Origin: Pomphorhynchus laevis
Taxonomy: Eukaryota; Acanthocephala; Palaeacanthocephala; Echinorhynchida; Pomphorhynchidae
Direction of reading: 5' to 3'
Length of the DNA stretch: 64,000 nt
NCBI GenBank assembly: GCA_012934845.2
Contig: WNNJ02003464.1
Coordinates: 51,415-115,414, forward strand
In this document: piece by piece, positions 23,872-36,300 of the stretch
Position numbering within the stretch: the stretch's first letter is position 1
How the letters are laid out: the number at the start of each line of letters is the position of its first letter
Program-made: the position numbers and the translations under genes
The notes under the pieces: generated by a model
Database searches by the model: none
Told to the model about the DNA's origin: nothing
The model's input: only the letters and a program-made list of their open reading frames with translations

Positions 23872-25458
23872 CTAGCCCAAGATAGTATTCGAACTTACTT
23901 CCAGACCAATAAGTCAAATTTACTCCGATTACTCCTATTTAATGTCGAGGGACTAAACTATTTAATATCAGTGGGTATAACTTCCTGGTTTTCTTCGTTT
24001 GATTTAATAGTCCTTACTGAAACTATTTCAACTCAATTAATGTCCTTACCTAACTATTACAATTTTAATAGTCCAGCATTGTTGGGTAACCGTGGTCGAC
24101 CCTTCAGTGGCGTGTCCCTTGCTTTTAGTCCAAGCTTTACAAACTGGGAAGTTAAAATGTCATCTAACGTAATATGTATAGATTCATGTGGTATTCTTTA
24201 ATAGGTTGCTATGTTAACCCATTGATGTCGGATTGTGATATCATCGATAAAGTTTCGCCTTTTTTAAGTGATTTATCTTCTGAAAAGTCCATAATCGTTG
24301 CGGGAGATTTTAATGCACGTTTTATGAACCCTGTCTCATCTAAACTTAAGCAACTGTCATACTTTTTCAGTGAGTTTGGTCTTGAGTTGCTTGTACCCGT
24401 AGAAGGATGGACTTATGAGTCTCACAATGGGCGAAGTTGCATCGATTTCATATTTACATGTTAGCGTTTTATTTCATGTTAGCGTCAAAAAGGTTAAACT
24501 GGAGATTGCATCCGAATGAGCTTTACTCCGCAAACACAAATCTGTATCTTTCATTCTAGAAAATCATATTAACACGCTAATAGAGAAATCCTTGCCTTCA
24601 CAAATTAACAGAAAACTTTGTTTCAGGAATTTGAATCATAATATGATTAAAGACGCGGTTGATCTTCTAAATGCATATGAAACAGAAGTAAGTTTCTCCG
24701 AAATCAGTGAATGCCTTCTCACCGCATGTCATCCACTCTCTAACCGCAATTCTCAACATTATGGAAACAAGATACATCGTAAGTCAATACCCCTTGTCCA
24801 GCTACGGAGAAAGCTCATATTTATGGGCACAAGCCGTCGGTTTGATCATGATATTAATATGAATTTTATTTTCTTACGGCGTGTGTATTGTACGATGTTA
24901 TCAAAATTTCGCAAATCAATATTATTAAAGGAAGAATACAAACGCTTGCGACAAGCAGAACGATGCTCCTGGAAACTGCAAAGAAAAACAATGTTAGTAC
25001 CTCCGGCATCCCGATGAACCGTTGGTTTAAGCACTTTAACGATATTCTCGTGAATTCACAAGACCTCCCAATGTGTCGTAATAATAATGCGCGGATAACA
25101 TTGCTATGCTTGGGCAGTGACAATGACCAACTAAATGCTCAATTTTCGTTGGCCAAATTGGAACTTGCTCTCTTTTCTGTCTAATAATAAGGCGGCCGGC
25201 CCTGACCAACTGTGTGTTGAACAAATTAAAGATTCCTTTCATTTATTATCGAGTTATTGGCTAAATTTATTCAATTATGTCCTATACGGTTATCAAATGC
25301 CGGTGTCATGGAAGCAAGCTGTAATAAAAATCCTGTATAATTGTAAAGGGGATATAAGTTATACTAACTATTAACGTGGAATTGCCCTGCTAAATCATAC
25401 CTATAAATTTTTGTCCACTCTTATAACCAATTGATTATCGAAACACCGTGATTATCTG

Positions 25459-25920
25459 TTGCCGCCAGAACAATTTGGTTTCCGACCTCTCCGATCAACG
25501 GTAGATGCAATTAAGGTAGTTCGTGAACAAGTGTTATTACAATTCGAACGCAAGAGTCATTTATATGCTATCTTTGTTGACTTTAAAAAAGCCTTTGATT
25601 CGGTCAATCGAGAAATACTCACCCGTAAATTGTCGATGGATTTCCGGATATCTGGTCGTATGCTGAAACTCTCGTGCAATATCCTCTATGCCAATTCGTT
25701 AAATGTCTTCAACGGACTTATTTCATCATACACAATAATTGCTAGCCGCGGTGTGATGCAGGGAGATCCGCTTAGTCCTATCTTTTTCTCTGTTTATATT
25801 CATGATTTGCCGTCTCATCTGAAAAACGAATGTCAAATTTCAAGTTCTGTTCTTTATGCTGATGACTTAGTTATTCTAACGAAAGATCTGGAATCGGCTC
25901 AAAACGTAACCACTAGCTAA
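25459..25920 (+). pseudogene. RT palm of the APE-type LINE
   Basis: 153 residues with the three catalytic aspartates in place (FVDFKKAFDSVNRE; YADDLV). It is preceded by a TAA within ISYTNY-RGIALLN at about 25,372 and ended by TAA at about 25,918, before the thumb segment VNIDKTKVVKF, which continues in another frame. Confidence 0.75.
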
Positions 25921-26849
25921 CTACTCTTAAAATAATCTAATTGAAGTGAATATCGATAAAACAAAGGTAGTAAAGTTTTGTAAAGGTGGCAGATTGTGCT
26001 CACATGACAAGATTAGTTTAAACAGCAGGAAGGTAGAGTTCAATAATCAATACACGTACTTGGGGTTGCTATCGACGAGTAGGTGGTCTTTTAAGTTTCA
26101 TATCGAAAAGAAATGTGCGAAAATCGTTATAGTCACTTCGCGAGTTAAATGTTAAGGTAATCTTTCCTTTGGTGGTGCTCTTCAGTATTTTCATGTCATG
26201 CTTCTACCGATTTTGTCGTACGCGCTTTCAGCAATCTGGGCGGACCTTACGACGGCTAAGCAGATTCATTAAGCGTGTTATAGGCGTCTCTCCAAAGTGC
26301 TCGACCACCGCGGTTTATGTTTTATCTAAAGTCGAGTTATGTACGGAGTATTTACAAAATATGATCGGAGCCCAAGATACGGTACATTATATTCAAAATA
26401 AAAAATACTTTACAGATAAGGTTAGCAAGCTAGATCATCACCTATACACTCTCCCAGTTTATACGCAAACGAGTTGGCAGTCTCCGTGTGCTTCTAAACG
26501 CCCCTCGTTTGGAGGGTTTCTTTACACGCATATCACGACAAGTTTTGTTGCACTCGGATACCCGTCCATAAACTTGGAGTTTCGTGTGTGTTTTTTCTGT
26601 GGTGGTAGATGTGAGTCTTTATCCCACGTATTTGAGTGCTCGGTGTTAGCGCAAAAATCTTTAAAGGAGATCGATGGGTTAAGTTTACGCCTAACTTGAT
26701 AAACCTGTTTAATTTCTTATTGCTTGTTGGGGACTAGCGGTTGACTATCAAATATTGATATTATTTCAAATGAAGTCGTTGCACAATGTTTTATTTAATT
26801 TCTTTCATTTGGCCAAGTTGAAAGACGCATTGCCCCAATAAATTTCCTC

Positions 26850-27270
26850 TACATTAATATTTGACGAAAAACATTTGTTCGTCGTATTACTTACAAAACA
26901 ATTATTATTATTTATAACATCACAAACTATACAATTTTTCTGTTACATTTAAAATATCTAAAATTAAAATCATTAGTACTTACGTATTTTTCCAATCTGA
27001 TTGAATACATGTAACGTTCAAGTCATAATTTTTAACGTTGCTTTTTCGGTGTCGCTACCTAGTTTAGTTGAGTCAGACTAAACTTACAACGGACCATCTA
27101 ACAGCATCTGAAAAGGGGGCTGCCCTACTTAAGGCAGTTGCATGCTGGAATAGATTGATGAAGATCTATCACCTTCACTCAACGCGCTACGCTATCTGGC
27201 TATTGGCCATTACTTAATCCCTTAAACGTGATCACGTGAAGCAGTTTATATTTTACAATGTAAACACCTT
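26850..27270. other. Unassigned spacer
   Basis: Contains a GC-richer stretch (27,055-27,200) of unknown origin. No gene recognised. Confidence 0.35.
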
Positions 27271-27695
27271 GGGATGCAAACTTCCCCGCTTTTTAAGAAC
27301 ATGTGCACGCCTTTTAATACCTGGGTACGGTAATATCCAACGAATGCAAATGTGATGATGAAATAGCCAATCGCATTGTAACAGCAAGCAAAAGTTTTAA
27401 CCGACTAAATAAGGTATGGCCTGATACCATATTTATCTATCAGTTTTCATTGATAGAAAGCTATCAATGAAAACTAAAGTTCGAGTTTACACTTCGATAG
27501 TTCGTCCAGTTCTGTTGTACGGATCGGAATGCTGGCCTGAAAAAATTAGCACACCAGAAAAGTAATGGCTACAGAAAATAGATGGCTTAGGCGGATTGCA
27601 AGAATAAATCCACTGCAACATATGCCAAATGACACTGTGCATCATTTGGAGAAGGTGGCTCAAGACAGACTTTCATGGATTCGTGTAACAACATG
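27270..27695 (+). pseudogene. C-terminal RT scrap of an RTE-like LINE
   Basis: The plus strand reads KTKVRVYTSIVRPVLLYGSECWPE and later HHLEKVAQDRLSWIR, the block after the RT palm in RTE-like LINEs. It is a different part of the protein from the piece at 5.6-6.0 kb. Stops and frame changes are frequent. A perfect 15-bp hairpin at 27,442-27,475 sits just before the YTSIVRP block. Confidence 0.55.
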
Positions 27696-27777
27696 TTTTA
27701 TTTTTTTGCTTTTCTTTTCTCGGTTGTAAGGACTTTTGGTTTCCATATATACATATATTTACTTGATTGAATTTTTT

Positions 27778-30460
27778 GAATAACATATTATCGAAGAAAA
27801 CATTTCAATATTAAATCAAAAACTATTAGAAAGAAAAGCTTTTTGGATTAAAACTCCTAATTCCATGTACCCATTAGGATTGAATGACTTGGTACAAGGA
27901 ATTGGCAGAAGTAGTATAATACATAGCAAACAACTATATTATAATAATCCGGTTAAACGCAAACCAAGAAGTCATGGTGATAAAAGGAATAGGAAAAATA
28001 GAGTTAAAAATATTAAAAAAGATATGTATATAAATGAACAATTAGAAATATTGAAACAACTTTTAAGTGATAAAAAGCTAAAAGATCTTTATGTAAATAT
28101 AAGAAGTTTTTCTAAAGATATCATATGTTCAATAAATCAAAAATTAATTAACAACTATGATAGGCTAAGTTGTATAATAGACAGTTATTGTAATACAAAA
28201 TACTATAATCGTACAATAAATGTTAATAATAACAATAGAAAATATACATTAACCATAAACTTCATTAATAAATGTATAGATAACATAAATATAGCCGAAC
28301 TTTTAAATAATTCTAAAAGTAAAGAAATAATAGGATCAGATTTAAGTAAATATATTCCTAAAATAAGGTATAAACTCCTACCGCCATTAGGACGAAAAAT
28401 TTGTAATTATAATAAAGAATTAAAATCAATATGTAACGATAATATTAGAAACATAATGGAAACATAATGCAATTGTAAAAGTCTTAGTTTTGATAAAATA
28501 AATGAACATATATGTACCCATAATCTAGAATTAATTGAAAATTGTGAATTAAGAAAGCTGCTATCAAAAGGGTATAAACATAGATTAAATAATGACAACG
28601 ACAAAAATAAAATTTACAATTCGTTATACAATAACTTAAATGCTTACTTTAGTAAGCTGGTTAATAGTGAAAGCTCGAATATATCTAAGATAAACATTTG
28701 GAAAGATTATATAATTGATAAAATTAAAAATAAAATGAAAATAACAAACAATTATAAAAGGAAAGATCAAATTAATAAAGATATGTATGCTGTACTTACT
28801 AAATTAAAGCATAACTATATAATAACAGCTATTGATAAAGCTAGAATAACTTTGTCTTCACATGCAAAAAGCTTTATTATGATATACTAATGAAAGAGGC
28901 TAATTCTAATGATTTTAATGTAAATCCAACATATGAACGTAGTCAGTTGAGTTTTGAAACAATTATTACAAGTCACTGTTCTATAATGGATAAATAGGGT
29001 ATAAAGGTTGAATCAGATAATAAAACTATACCTATATTATATTGGAATCCAAAATTACATAAAAATTCAATAAAACCTAGGTTCATATGAAGTGATTTTA
29101 AATGTACATTAAAACCACTTTCTGTCTATATGAATAAAATACTCAAAGTAGATAATCGAAATTAATTCTGGTATAAAACACTACTTCAAAATTAATTCTA
29201 CAAAAGAATTTTTAGAACAGACAAAAGGAATAAATTTCCAAAATATAAATACATACGATTTTAGTACGCTTTATACAAATCTAGATTTAGTAGATATTAA
29301 AGAAGCGTAAGTAAAATTAATTAATCTTATATTCGGAACAAGATATACATATATATGTTATAATAATATAACGCTTATCTAACAAAAATTAAACCATCAA
29401 GTAAATATAAATATATGGATAAAATTGAATTAATAGAATCCTTAAATATTTTGATAAATCAAAATTATTTAAAAGTAGGGGCATCTATATTTAGACAAGT
29501 AAAAGGTGTTCCAATGGGTGGTAATAGTAGCCCAATTATAGCTGACTTGTTTTTAAGCTTTATAGAATATGAATTTGTTCATAACTGTGTAAAAACTAAA
29601 TCTAAACTATATAAATATATAAATATATGTTTCGATACATTGATGATATATGTGTATTTAATTCTAATAATTTTTATTCTATAAGCCAACAAATTTATCC
29701 AGAAAGCCTTATTCTTAGAAACCAATGTTGATGATAAAGAAGGTGTAAATTTAGATATGAACATTAAATTAACATTAACTAAAACTACTATTAATTTATT
29801 TCGTAAAGATGACATATTTAAATTTACAAGAAACATATTTTTGCATGAGCATTCATACATACCATATGATATAAAAAATAATACACTAAATAATGAAATT
29901 TTAAGAATTGTATTAATTTGTAACGATATTGATTTTCTTCAAAATCATTTAAATAATTTAATAGATATATGTTTTAAACTAGGTTACTATAATAATAACA
30001 TCAAGCCGAAAATAGTAAAATATATAAATCAACACAATAATATAAAGAATAAATTTAAACTCTTAAGTAACGAATTTTTATGGATAATAAATAATATACT
30101 TTGTATTAGAATACGATACTATATAATCAAATTTAATAAGAGGAAATACGTCCTTAACACATATTTGGCCCCGCTGCTATGTTGGGTAGAAGAGTTAGGG
30201 CCGAAACCTGATAGCATATCAGTTCCTCCTGATGACCTATAATTCTTATTCTGACACAACGTCTGTTATTTATTAGTCAATTCATAAAAATGACGTTTAT
30301 TTTAAATTTCAATTTTTTATTTTAACTTGATTTAAATTATATAAAATCTAAAACAATTATTAATTTTATTATTTAATTATTAAATTTTGGTTTAGCATTA
30401 TTATGTTTTGTTTATTTTATAATTATATATAAATACGTAGACTCAGTTAGCTGATTTAAT
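27778..30460 (+). mobile_element. Most complete Naiad-like PLE in the window
   Basis: Plus-strand copy running from inside the GIY-YIG domain (LERKAFWIKTPNSMYPLGLN, about 27,825) through a lysine-rich linker, a CNC...HICTH zinc-like cluster (about 28,470-28,520), the block AIDKARITL (about 28,830), PILYWNPKLHK (about 29,030), then KGVPMGGNSSPIIADLFLSF (about 29,505), the catalytic region (about 29,640) and HEHSYIPYDIKNN (about 29,845). It goes on to a 3' tail with the structured GCTGCTATG block (30,172) and the terminal signature ACTCAGTTAGCTGA. It is 5' truncated and broken in several places, but the order of parts shows endonuclease first, RT second, as in Naiad/Hydra PLEs. Confidence 0.8.
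27865..28467 (+). pseudogene. PLE linker between endonuclease and RT
   Basis: A 200-residue open stretch, very lysine- and asparagine-rich, starting in the tail of the GIY-YIG domain (MYPLGLNDLVQGIGR) and ending shortly before the CNC cluster. The conserved element KIRYKLLPPLGRKICNYNKELK near its end recurs, inverted, at 22.63-22.72 kb. This shared block marks the two as one family. Confidence 0.7.
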
Positions 30461-30480
30461 ATTATTGATTAATTATATTA

Positions 30481-30665
30481 TTGGTAAAAATTCCCACTCA
30501 TATTTGTCGAAGAAATTGTGCCTGAAGAAGGTCGCTAGGAGCGACTGAAAATTTGTAAAAATTTTCAAATAAATTCCCTACCTTCCAATTTCTTCAACAA
30601 TTATATTTTTGTGAATCAGTATTATTGATAAATAATATTGATTCACAACATAGTTAGCTCCTTAT
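30481..30665 (+). repeat. Hairpin repeat with CTGAAGA and GAAA
   Basis: Directly after the PLE tip. Positions 30,522-30,550 read CTGAAGA, then GGTCGC and GCGACT pairing around TAGGA, then GAAA. The motif resembles half of a hammerhead ribozyme with one extra base. A second palindromic piece around AATAATATTGATT follows. Confidence 0.5.
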
Positions 30666-31745
30666 TAATACCAAAAAGAAGTTAACGAATGACATTACCA
30701 AATATTAAAGTTAACTGAATGTGCTCGTTGATGAATCAGGTCTTAACAGTTGAATTCTTCATACATTTCCTGACAAGTGTAACACAAAAGTAAAAATGCT
30801 GCGTTTGTGAAGATGACTGTGTCAGACTGTCGTAATTCTATAATTACATTATCAAATTCTCAGAATGCATTAAACTCGAGCTGAAAATTTTGTTATCTAG
30901 AATCTCTAAGAAATCCATTGTATAAGGTATTCCACTCCAGGTATTGAGAGCGATCGACAATCTACCAAAATTAACCTCTCGATCGACCTGTCGATCGCGA
31001 TCTCTTTGTTGCCAACCCACTGTTTTTCACTTCTTCTGTGCATTTTAAAGATATGACAATTCAATATTTTTCAAAAATATAGTTTATTCAATATTGTTTT
31101 TAAAAGTTATTATTATATTAGTAATTTACAATAAACAATTTAATTTTGCTCAAAGCTTTTAATCACATTATCTTAAATCGCGCCTTTTCCTTTGTTCGTA
31201 TGAATATAAATATAAATATTTCATATGATGTCAAACGTTTCCAACTGTATTACAATAGCATGTGCGATCTTATTTACGCTTACAAGCTCGCTGTCTTTGT
31301 AAGTTTTCAAATGACACCAAATAAAAAATAAAAAATATTAGACAATTTTAGTGTTTATATTTGCTTAACTAAAATTTGATATATTTTGATATTTACTATT
31401 TCATCTAAATGTCTGCTTAAATTCATTATTAATAACATTTATATAATTCAGCTTATAATTGTATAATAAATCTGTAATTTATTTTTTATACCTGTGATTA
31501 AATTAATAAAATGTATAATGTTCACGAAACGTATTACCAATACCTTATTGTATTTACTTTTGTGGAATATATTAAAAGAAGTCTTTAAATAAATCAATTA
31601 AAATTTTAATGACTTTTTTATTCTGCACTTTTCTTCAATCCTATATTTTTAAACCAATAGCAGTATGTTATATTTCAGAATTGATAGACCTCACCGGCTA
31701 CTGAAATCCAATTTATAATGAATAATATTTCATTAAATCTAAATG

Positions 31746-31890
31746 CCGATAAAAGCAGAAGGGTCGAGTGACTGTCAGCCAACATTTAAAGGACTGAAAC
31801 GTGAAATGTAGGTATTGTATCAGTAGCTGATAAGGTCCACCAATACTGAAATGTAGCGTGCTAAAGTTGGCGTATAATTAAGATTAATGA
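31746..31890 (+). repeat. Structured short repeat, copy 1
   Basis: A repeat of about 145 bases shared with 32,398-32,540 and 32,741-32,812. It carries GGACT-GAAA, a hairpin ACGT-GAA-ATGT, then CTGATAA-GGTCC and CCAATAC. Enclosing strands GCCAACA and GTTGGC can pair. It differs from copy 2 at many positions, so it is not recent. Confidence 0.7.
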
Positions 31891-32397
31891 ATGAATGTCC
31901 TACAAAGTCATAGGGGCCATTCACTCATGTTGCTCAAGGCAAATTGGAAGGTCTACAATGGTATCGCGATTGTCATGCAGAGTGTTAAAGTTGTGGAACT
32001 CTTAACCACATAATATCGTGGCTGCATCATCACAGAGACAATTTAAGGATTTGGTCAACAGTTGGATAATACATGTGGATACAGACAACAATAGAAAACT
32101 ATCCTCGAATTGCTCGTTACTGATATTTTGTTTTTAATGTGTTGTGTTGTACGATGAGTGGGCAGAACGGCCTTTTCGGTCAAAGCCCTGTAGACATAAT
32201 AATAAAATATAAATATATCAAATATATTTTATATATGGATATTTTCTATTAATATATTTTATATTAATATATTTATTAATATGAAAGTGTTAGTAGGGAA
32301 GGTAAAACCTTTCTCCATTAATGATGATTAAATTTGAAATCAAAAAATATTTAAATTAAATTTCTTAATGTAATAAGTCCTTCATTCGATCTAATTA

Positions 32398-32540
32398 CCA
32401 ATAAAGCAGACAAGTCGAGTGTTCGTCAGCCAACATTAAAAGGACCAAAACGGGAAACGTAGGTATTGGATCAGTATCTGATGAGGTTCACCAATACTGA
32501 AATGTAGCGTACTGCTGTTGGCTTATAGATAAGATTAAAT
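32398..32540 (+). repeat. Structured short repeat, copy 2, hammerhead-like
   Basis: GGACC at 32,442-32,446, CTGATGA at 32,478-32,484 and GGTTC right after it. The arm GTATTGG (32,463-32,469) pairs with CCAATAC (32,491-32,497). Outer arms AGCCAACA (32,428) and TGTTGGCT (32,516) pair over 8 bases. The hairpin after the (here mutated) GAAA is CGG-GAAA-CG. It codes for nothing. See the findings for the proposed fold. Confidence 0.7.
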
Positions 32541-32740
32541 TAGCGTGCAGAATAAAGTAGTTATCAAAATTTCAATAGTAACAATGACTGCATAGGTATA
32601 TTAACTTAATATTAGGAAAAAACTATAGATGAATGTTTTGATACTGGTAATCAATCATTAGGAGAAATAGGTAGGTTTTCAAAATGAAGGTTGCACCTTC
32701 CCCTACCAACGCAGATTTAATTTAAAATCAGAAATTATTC

Positions 32741-32812
32741 CAATAAAAAGAGACGAGTCGAGTGATCGTAAGCCAACATTAAAAGGACTGAAACGTGATA
32801 CGTAGGTATTGG
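32741..32812 (+). repeat. Structured short repeat, copy 3, cut by a PLE
   Basis: The first half of the repeat (GACGAGTCGAGTGATCG, GCCAACATT, GGACTGAAACGTGATACGTA) runs into GGTATTGG and then stops at 32,812, where PLE sequence begins. The PLE 3' fragment appears to be joined exactly inside the repeat. Confidence 0.7.
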
Positions 32813-33395
32813 TAAGAATTGCAACAATATGTAATGATATTGGTTTTCTTCAAAATCATTTAAATAATTTAATAGATACATATTTTAAACTAGGTTACTA
32901 TAAAAATAAAATCAAGCAGAAAATAGTAAAATATATAAATCAACACAATAATATTAAAAATTAACTTTAACTTTTTTGCTGAAAATTTTTTATGGGTAAA
33001 TAATATACTTTGTACTAGAACAAGATACTAGACAAACACATTTCATCAATGGAAATACGTCATTAGCATGTATTTGGCCCTGCTCTATGTTGGATCGAGG
33101 AATAGGGGCCGAAATCTAATATTATAGCAGTTCCTCCTGATTACTTCTAATCCTTATCCTGGTGAATCGTCTGTTATTTATTAGTAAATTCATAAAAATT
33201 GATTTTTATTTTAAATTTCAAATTTTTTAACTTGATATGAGTTATATAAAATATTTTATAAAATGATTAAATTTTTTATTATTATTTATTATTTAATTAG
33301 TTGATATTTAATTATTTATTATTTAATTATTTATTATGTAATTATTTTTAATTTATAAACAACTTAATATACTTAGACTCAGTTACCTGATCTGA
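32813..33395 (+). mobile_element. Naiad-like PLE 3' fragment
   Basis: Starts at the RT end (RIATICNDIGFLQNHLNNLID), continues through the tail block (GCTCTATGTTGGATCGAGG) and ends at the terminal signature near 33,390. It is 5' truncated, about 580 bases, and broken. Confidence 0.7.
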
Positions 33396-33399
33396 TATG

Positions 33400-36300
33400 A
33401 TCTATTTCAATTTTAATATATTGATTAATTAAAAATGGCTGTACTTAAACGATGATTAAAATTTCGTTTTTGATAATATATTAAACTCAATCGACCATCA
33501 TACACTCAAATGACCACCGTCTGGTGTGCTATTTCTTTCCGAAAACGTTATATGCTTTCCTAACAAAAAATCAGTTGAAAAACAATTGAGTAAAACAAAA
33601 AGGAGCAAAACAAAAATCAATTCTCGCTTTGTTCCTTCTTACAGGTTCTTTCCGTACAAAAAGTTTAATTTCAATTTAAAAAATGACTTTATGAAATAAA
33701 TAAAGATGAAAAAAGATGACAAAAAGATGAAATGTTTATGAAATGTAAAAATAAATACATTTATTATATTAAAAAGTAAAATAATAATTTATATTTCATA
33801 AAAATTAATTATATGAGAATATTTTAAATAGTTGATACTGATAAATAATTGTTGGAGCTGGATCAAAGAAAAGACGTAATTATTTTTGATATTTCTCTAA
33901 CTTCTGTTAGCATCTTCAGAAAATTTTCTGAAGATAAAAATTCAATCTTTGTTCTGTCTTAGAGGCATTGCGTATCCCAGTTAAAGATACATTCAGAAGT
34001 ATAATAATAAAATAATTATTAATTAAAAAAACTTTTATTAGAAAAATTATATTATCAACGGAAGATGTACGGATATGGAAAGGTAAAGGTTTTAGGCTAA
34101 AAGTGAAATATCAATGACCAAAGTTTGATAAAACATTTTAGGACACAGAATGAAGCTTTTTGCATATGAATACAAAGTTATTACTAGAAACATATTTTAT
34201 ATAATTTTATCTTTCCAAACATTTTGAGATAATCTCATTCATTCGCAGTATGTGTCTGTCATCTTGTATTGACAGACAATGACATTTCAGTTAATAATTA
34301 TTAACTAAAAGATAACTTTTAAATAAATATACTCTTAAGTAACTTTTAAATAACTAAAAAATAACTTTTAAATAAATATATTTTATAAATTTAAACAGGA
34401 ACGAAGGAATTAGTTTTATTCCAAAACTCGTTAATACCCAGTAATTTGATTATTAATTATATTGTGTTGCCGGAAACCAAAATTCGCCTCATTTCTGGAA
34501 CAGATTTTTCTATAATTTGTTGCACACACGGCATATGTCGGATGTGCAACATAATAAGATTACAATCTATTTACCTTGATATTTCCTATTTGTCTATTAA
34601 GCGTCTAATTTAAGAATCTGCAGAATGCGTATTACTAGTATAGTCTCGATTATTGATAGCTGAATTCTGCGCAAACTCTTATATTTTCACTTTGAATGTT
34701 TGAATTGCTTAGATTTTATTTATATTTGCTAATTCATTTATTCATTTACCCGTTTCGTAACTACCCAGTAATTAACTTTAATAATTATATTGTTTTGCCA
34801 GAAACCAAAATATAGATAATAAAATATATAAAATAAATATAATTTATTCTAATAAATTATATTATTATATTAAATATAGAAAATATATTATAGAAAACAT
34901 AATCATTTTAGCGGAAGGTGTATAATATATGCATTAAAATGTATTAGAAATTGTTTATAAATTAATAAATTGCATGTCGTGCTGTGATATTTATTTTAAT
35001 CGAATCATAATTTAAATCATTATTTTTCATGTATGAAATTAAAATGTATGAACATATCAATTTTATTGCATTATTTAATTTAATTAACTATTTATTTTAA
35101 TCTTATCATTATTTAAATGATTGTTATTGAATTAAATAATTTGATCTAACAATATCAAATATCAACCGATTTTTGGTTACTCTGATATCTTCTGGAATCT
35201 AAAGGTTTGACAAATGTTCGATAATATCAATTCAATTAATTATATGGTCGATGTGTAGATTTTCTCAATTACTAACATTCTACAAACTACTCTGTGCTGT
35301 AAGTAAATATTCTTCAATAAAAAATTAAGTATTAATCTCAAAAAGTCAAGATTAACTAAACTTTTACCTGAAAAGTTTAAAATTGAGTTTGTTATCTTAA
35401 AAAGCTAAATGAAAACATTATATTATTATATGAGTTAATATATTATTAATATATTAATATTAATATATTATAGGGCCCTGGTATAATATAGGGCCCATTT
35501 GCGGGCAACCTTAAATGTATTACCTCCAATTGGAACACTTAAAAATATATATATTATTAATTAATATATTATTATTGTTAATAATATAAAGAAGAATAGA
35601 AATTCGTATATAAATTCGTTATTTACGAAGAAAATCAAAAGGCTGCATTGAAACGAGTCATAAACTTTAAAAATTTATTAGTAGCTGCTTGGCATGTAAA
35701 ATGTTCACAGTTACGATCAATATCGGACATAATCAGAACAATAACTTATAAAGATATATATACGAATACAAATTCGTATATTAATTTACGTAGAAAATCG
35801 AAAGGCTGCATTGCAACGAGTCATAAATTAAAAAATGTATTAGTCGGACCAGTAATCTAATTTAGCCCGGTAAAATGTAGCGGGCTGAACTATTACGAGC
35901 TTCGTCGTGGGACTAGTAAACCCGGTATTTGAAATATCAGGTATATAACTAATAAATAATTACATTATCTTTTTACTTGAAAAAAAAACTAAAAAATTTA
36001 AAACGATTAAAAAATAAACATCAAAATAGTATTTAGATAAAATATGGACTTTTAGCCTGCATATTCAGAACTGAATATGAATGAAAAATGTATAAGCTTT
36101 TGTAATTTGCTCTTGAGTTCCGCGAATGTTAAAAATTTTGAATGATTTTGGACTTCCTGGCTTTTGATTTCGATCGATTTCAACATAAGCTCCGCTACGG
36201 CAATTACTATCTTTTATGCTCTCACATCCTAAATTGAATAACAATAATATCTTAATAACAATTGTTATTAAGTTAAATCTCTTCTCAAGATTTAGTCATG

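Larger units (their letters stand above)
23405..26850 (+). mobile_element. APE-type LINE, 5' truncated
   Basis: A plus-strand LINE with the end of ORF1, an apurinic-type endonuclease, an RT and a C-terminal zinc knuckle. Order: ORF1 tail (to 23,871), LLLFNVEGLNY and LIVLTETIS (EN start, about 23,920-24,020), IVAGDFNARF (about 24,300), NNKAAGPDQLCVEQIK (about 25,185), EQFGFRPLRSTVDAI, YAIFVDFKKAFDSVNRE, GVMQGDPLSPIFF, VLYADDLVILTKD (about 25,855), YTYLGLLSTSRW and CFFCGGRCESLSHVFEC (about 26,594). Several stops and frameshifts split it, including ones at about 24,200, 25,182, 25,372 and 25,918. It begins directly at the 5' edge of the PLE. I place it in the I/Jockey group only tentatively. Confidence 0.75.
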
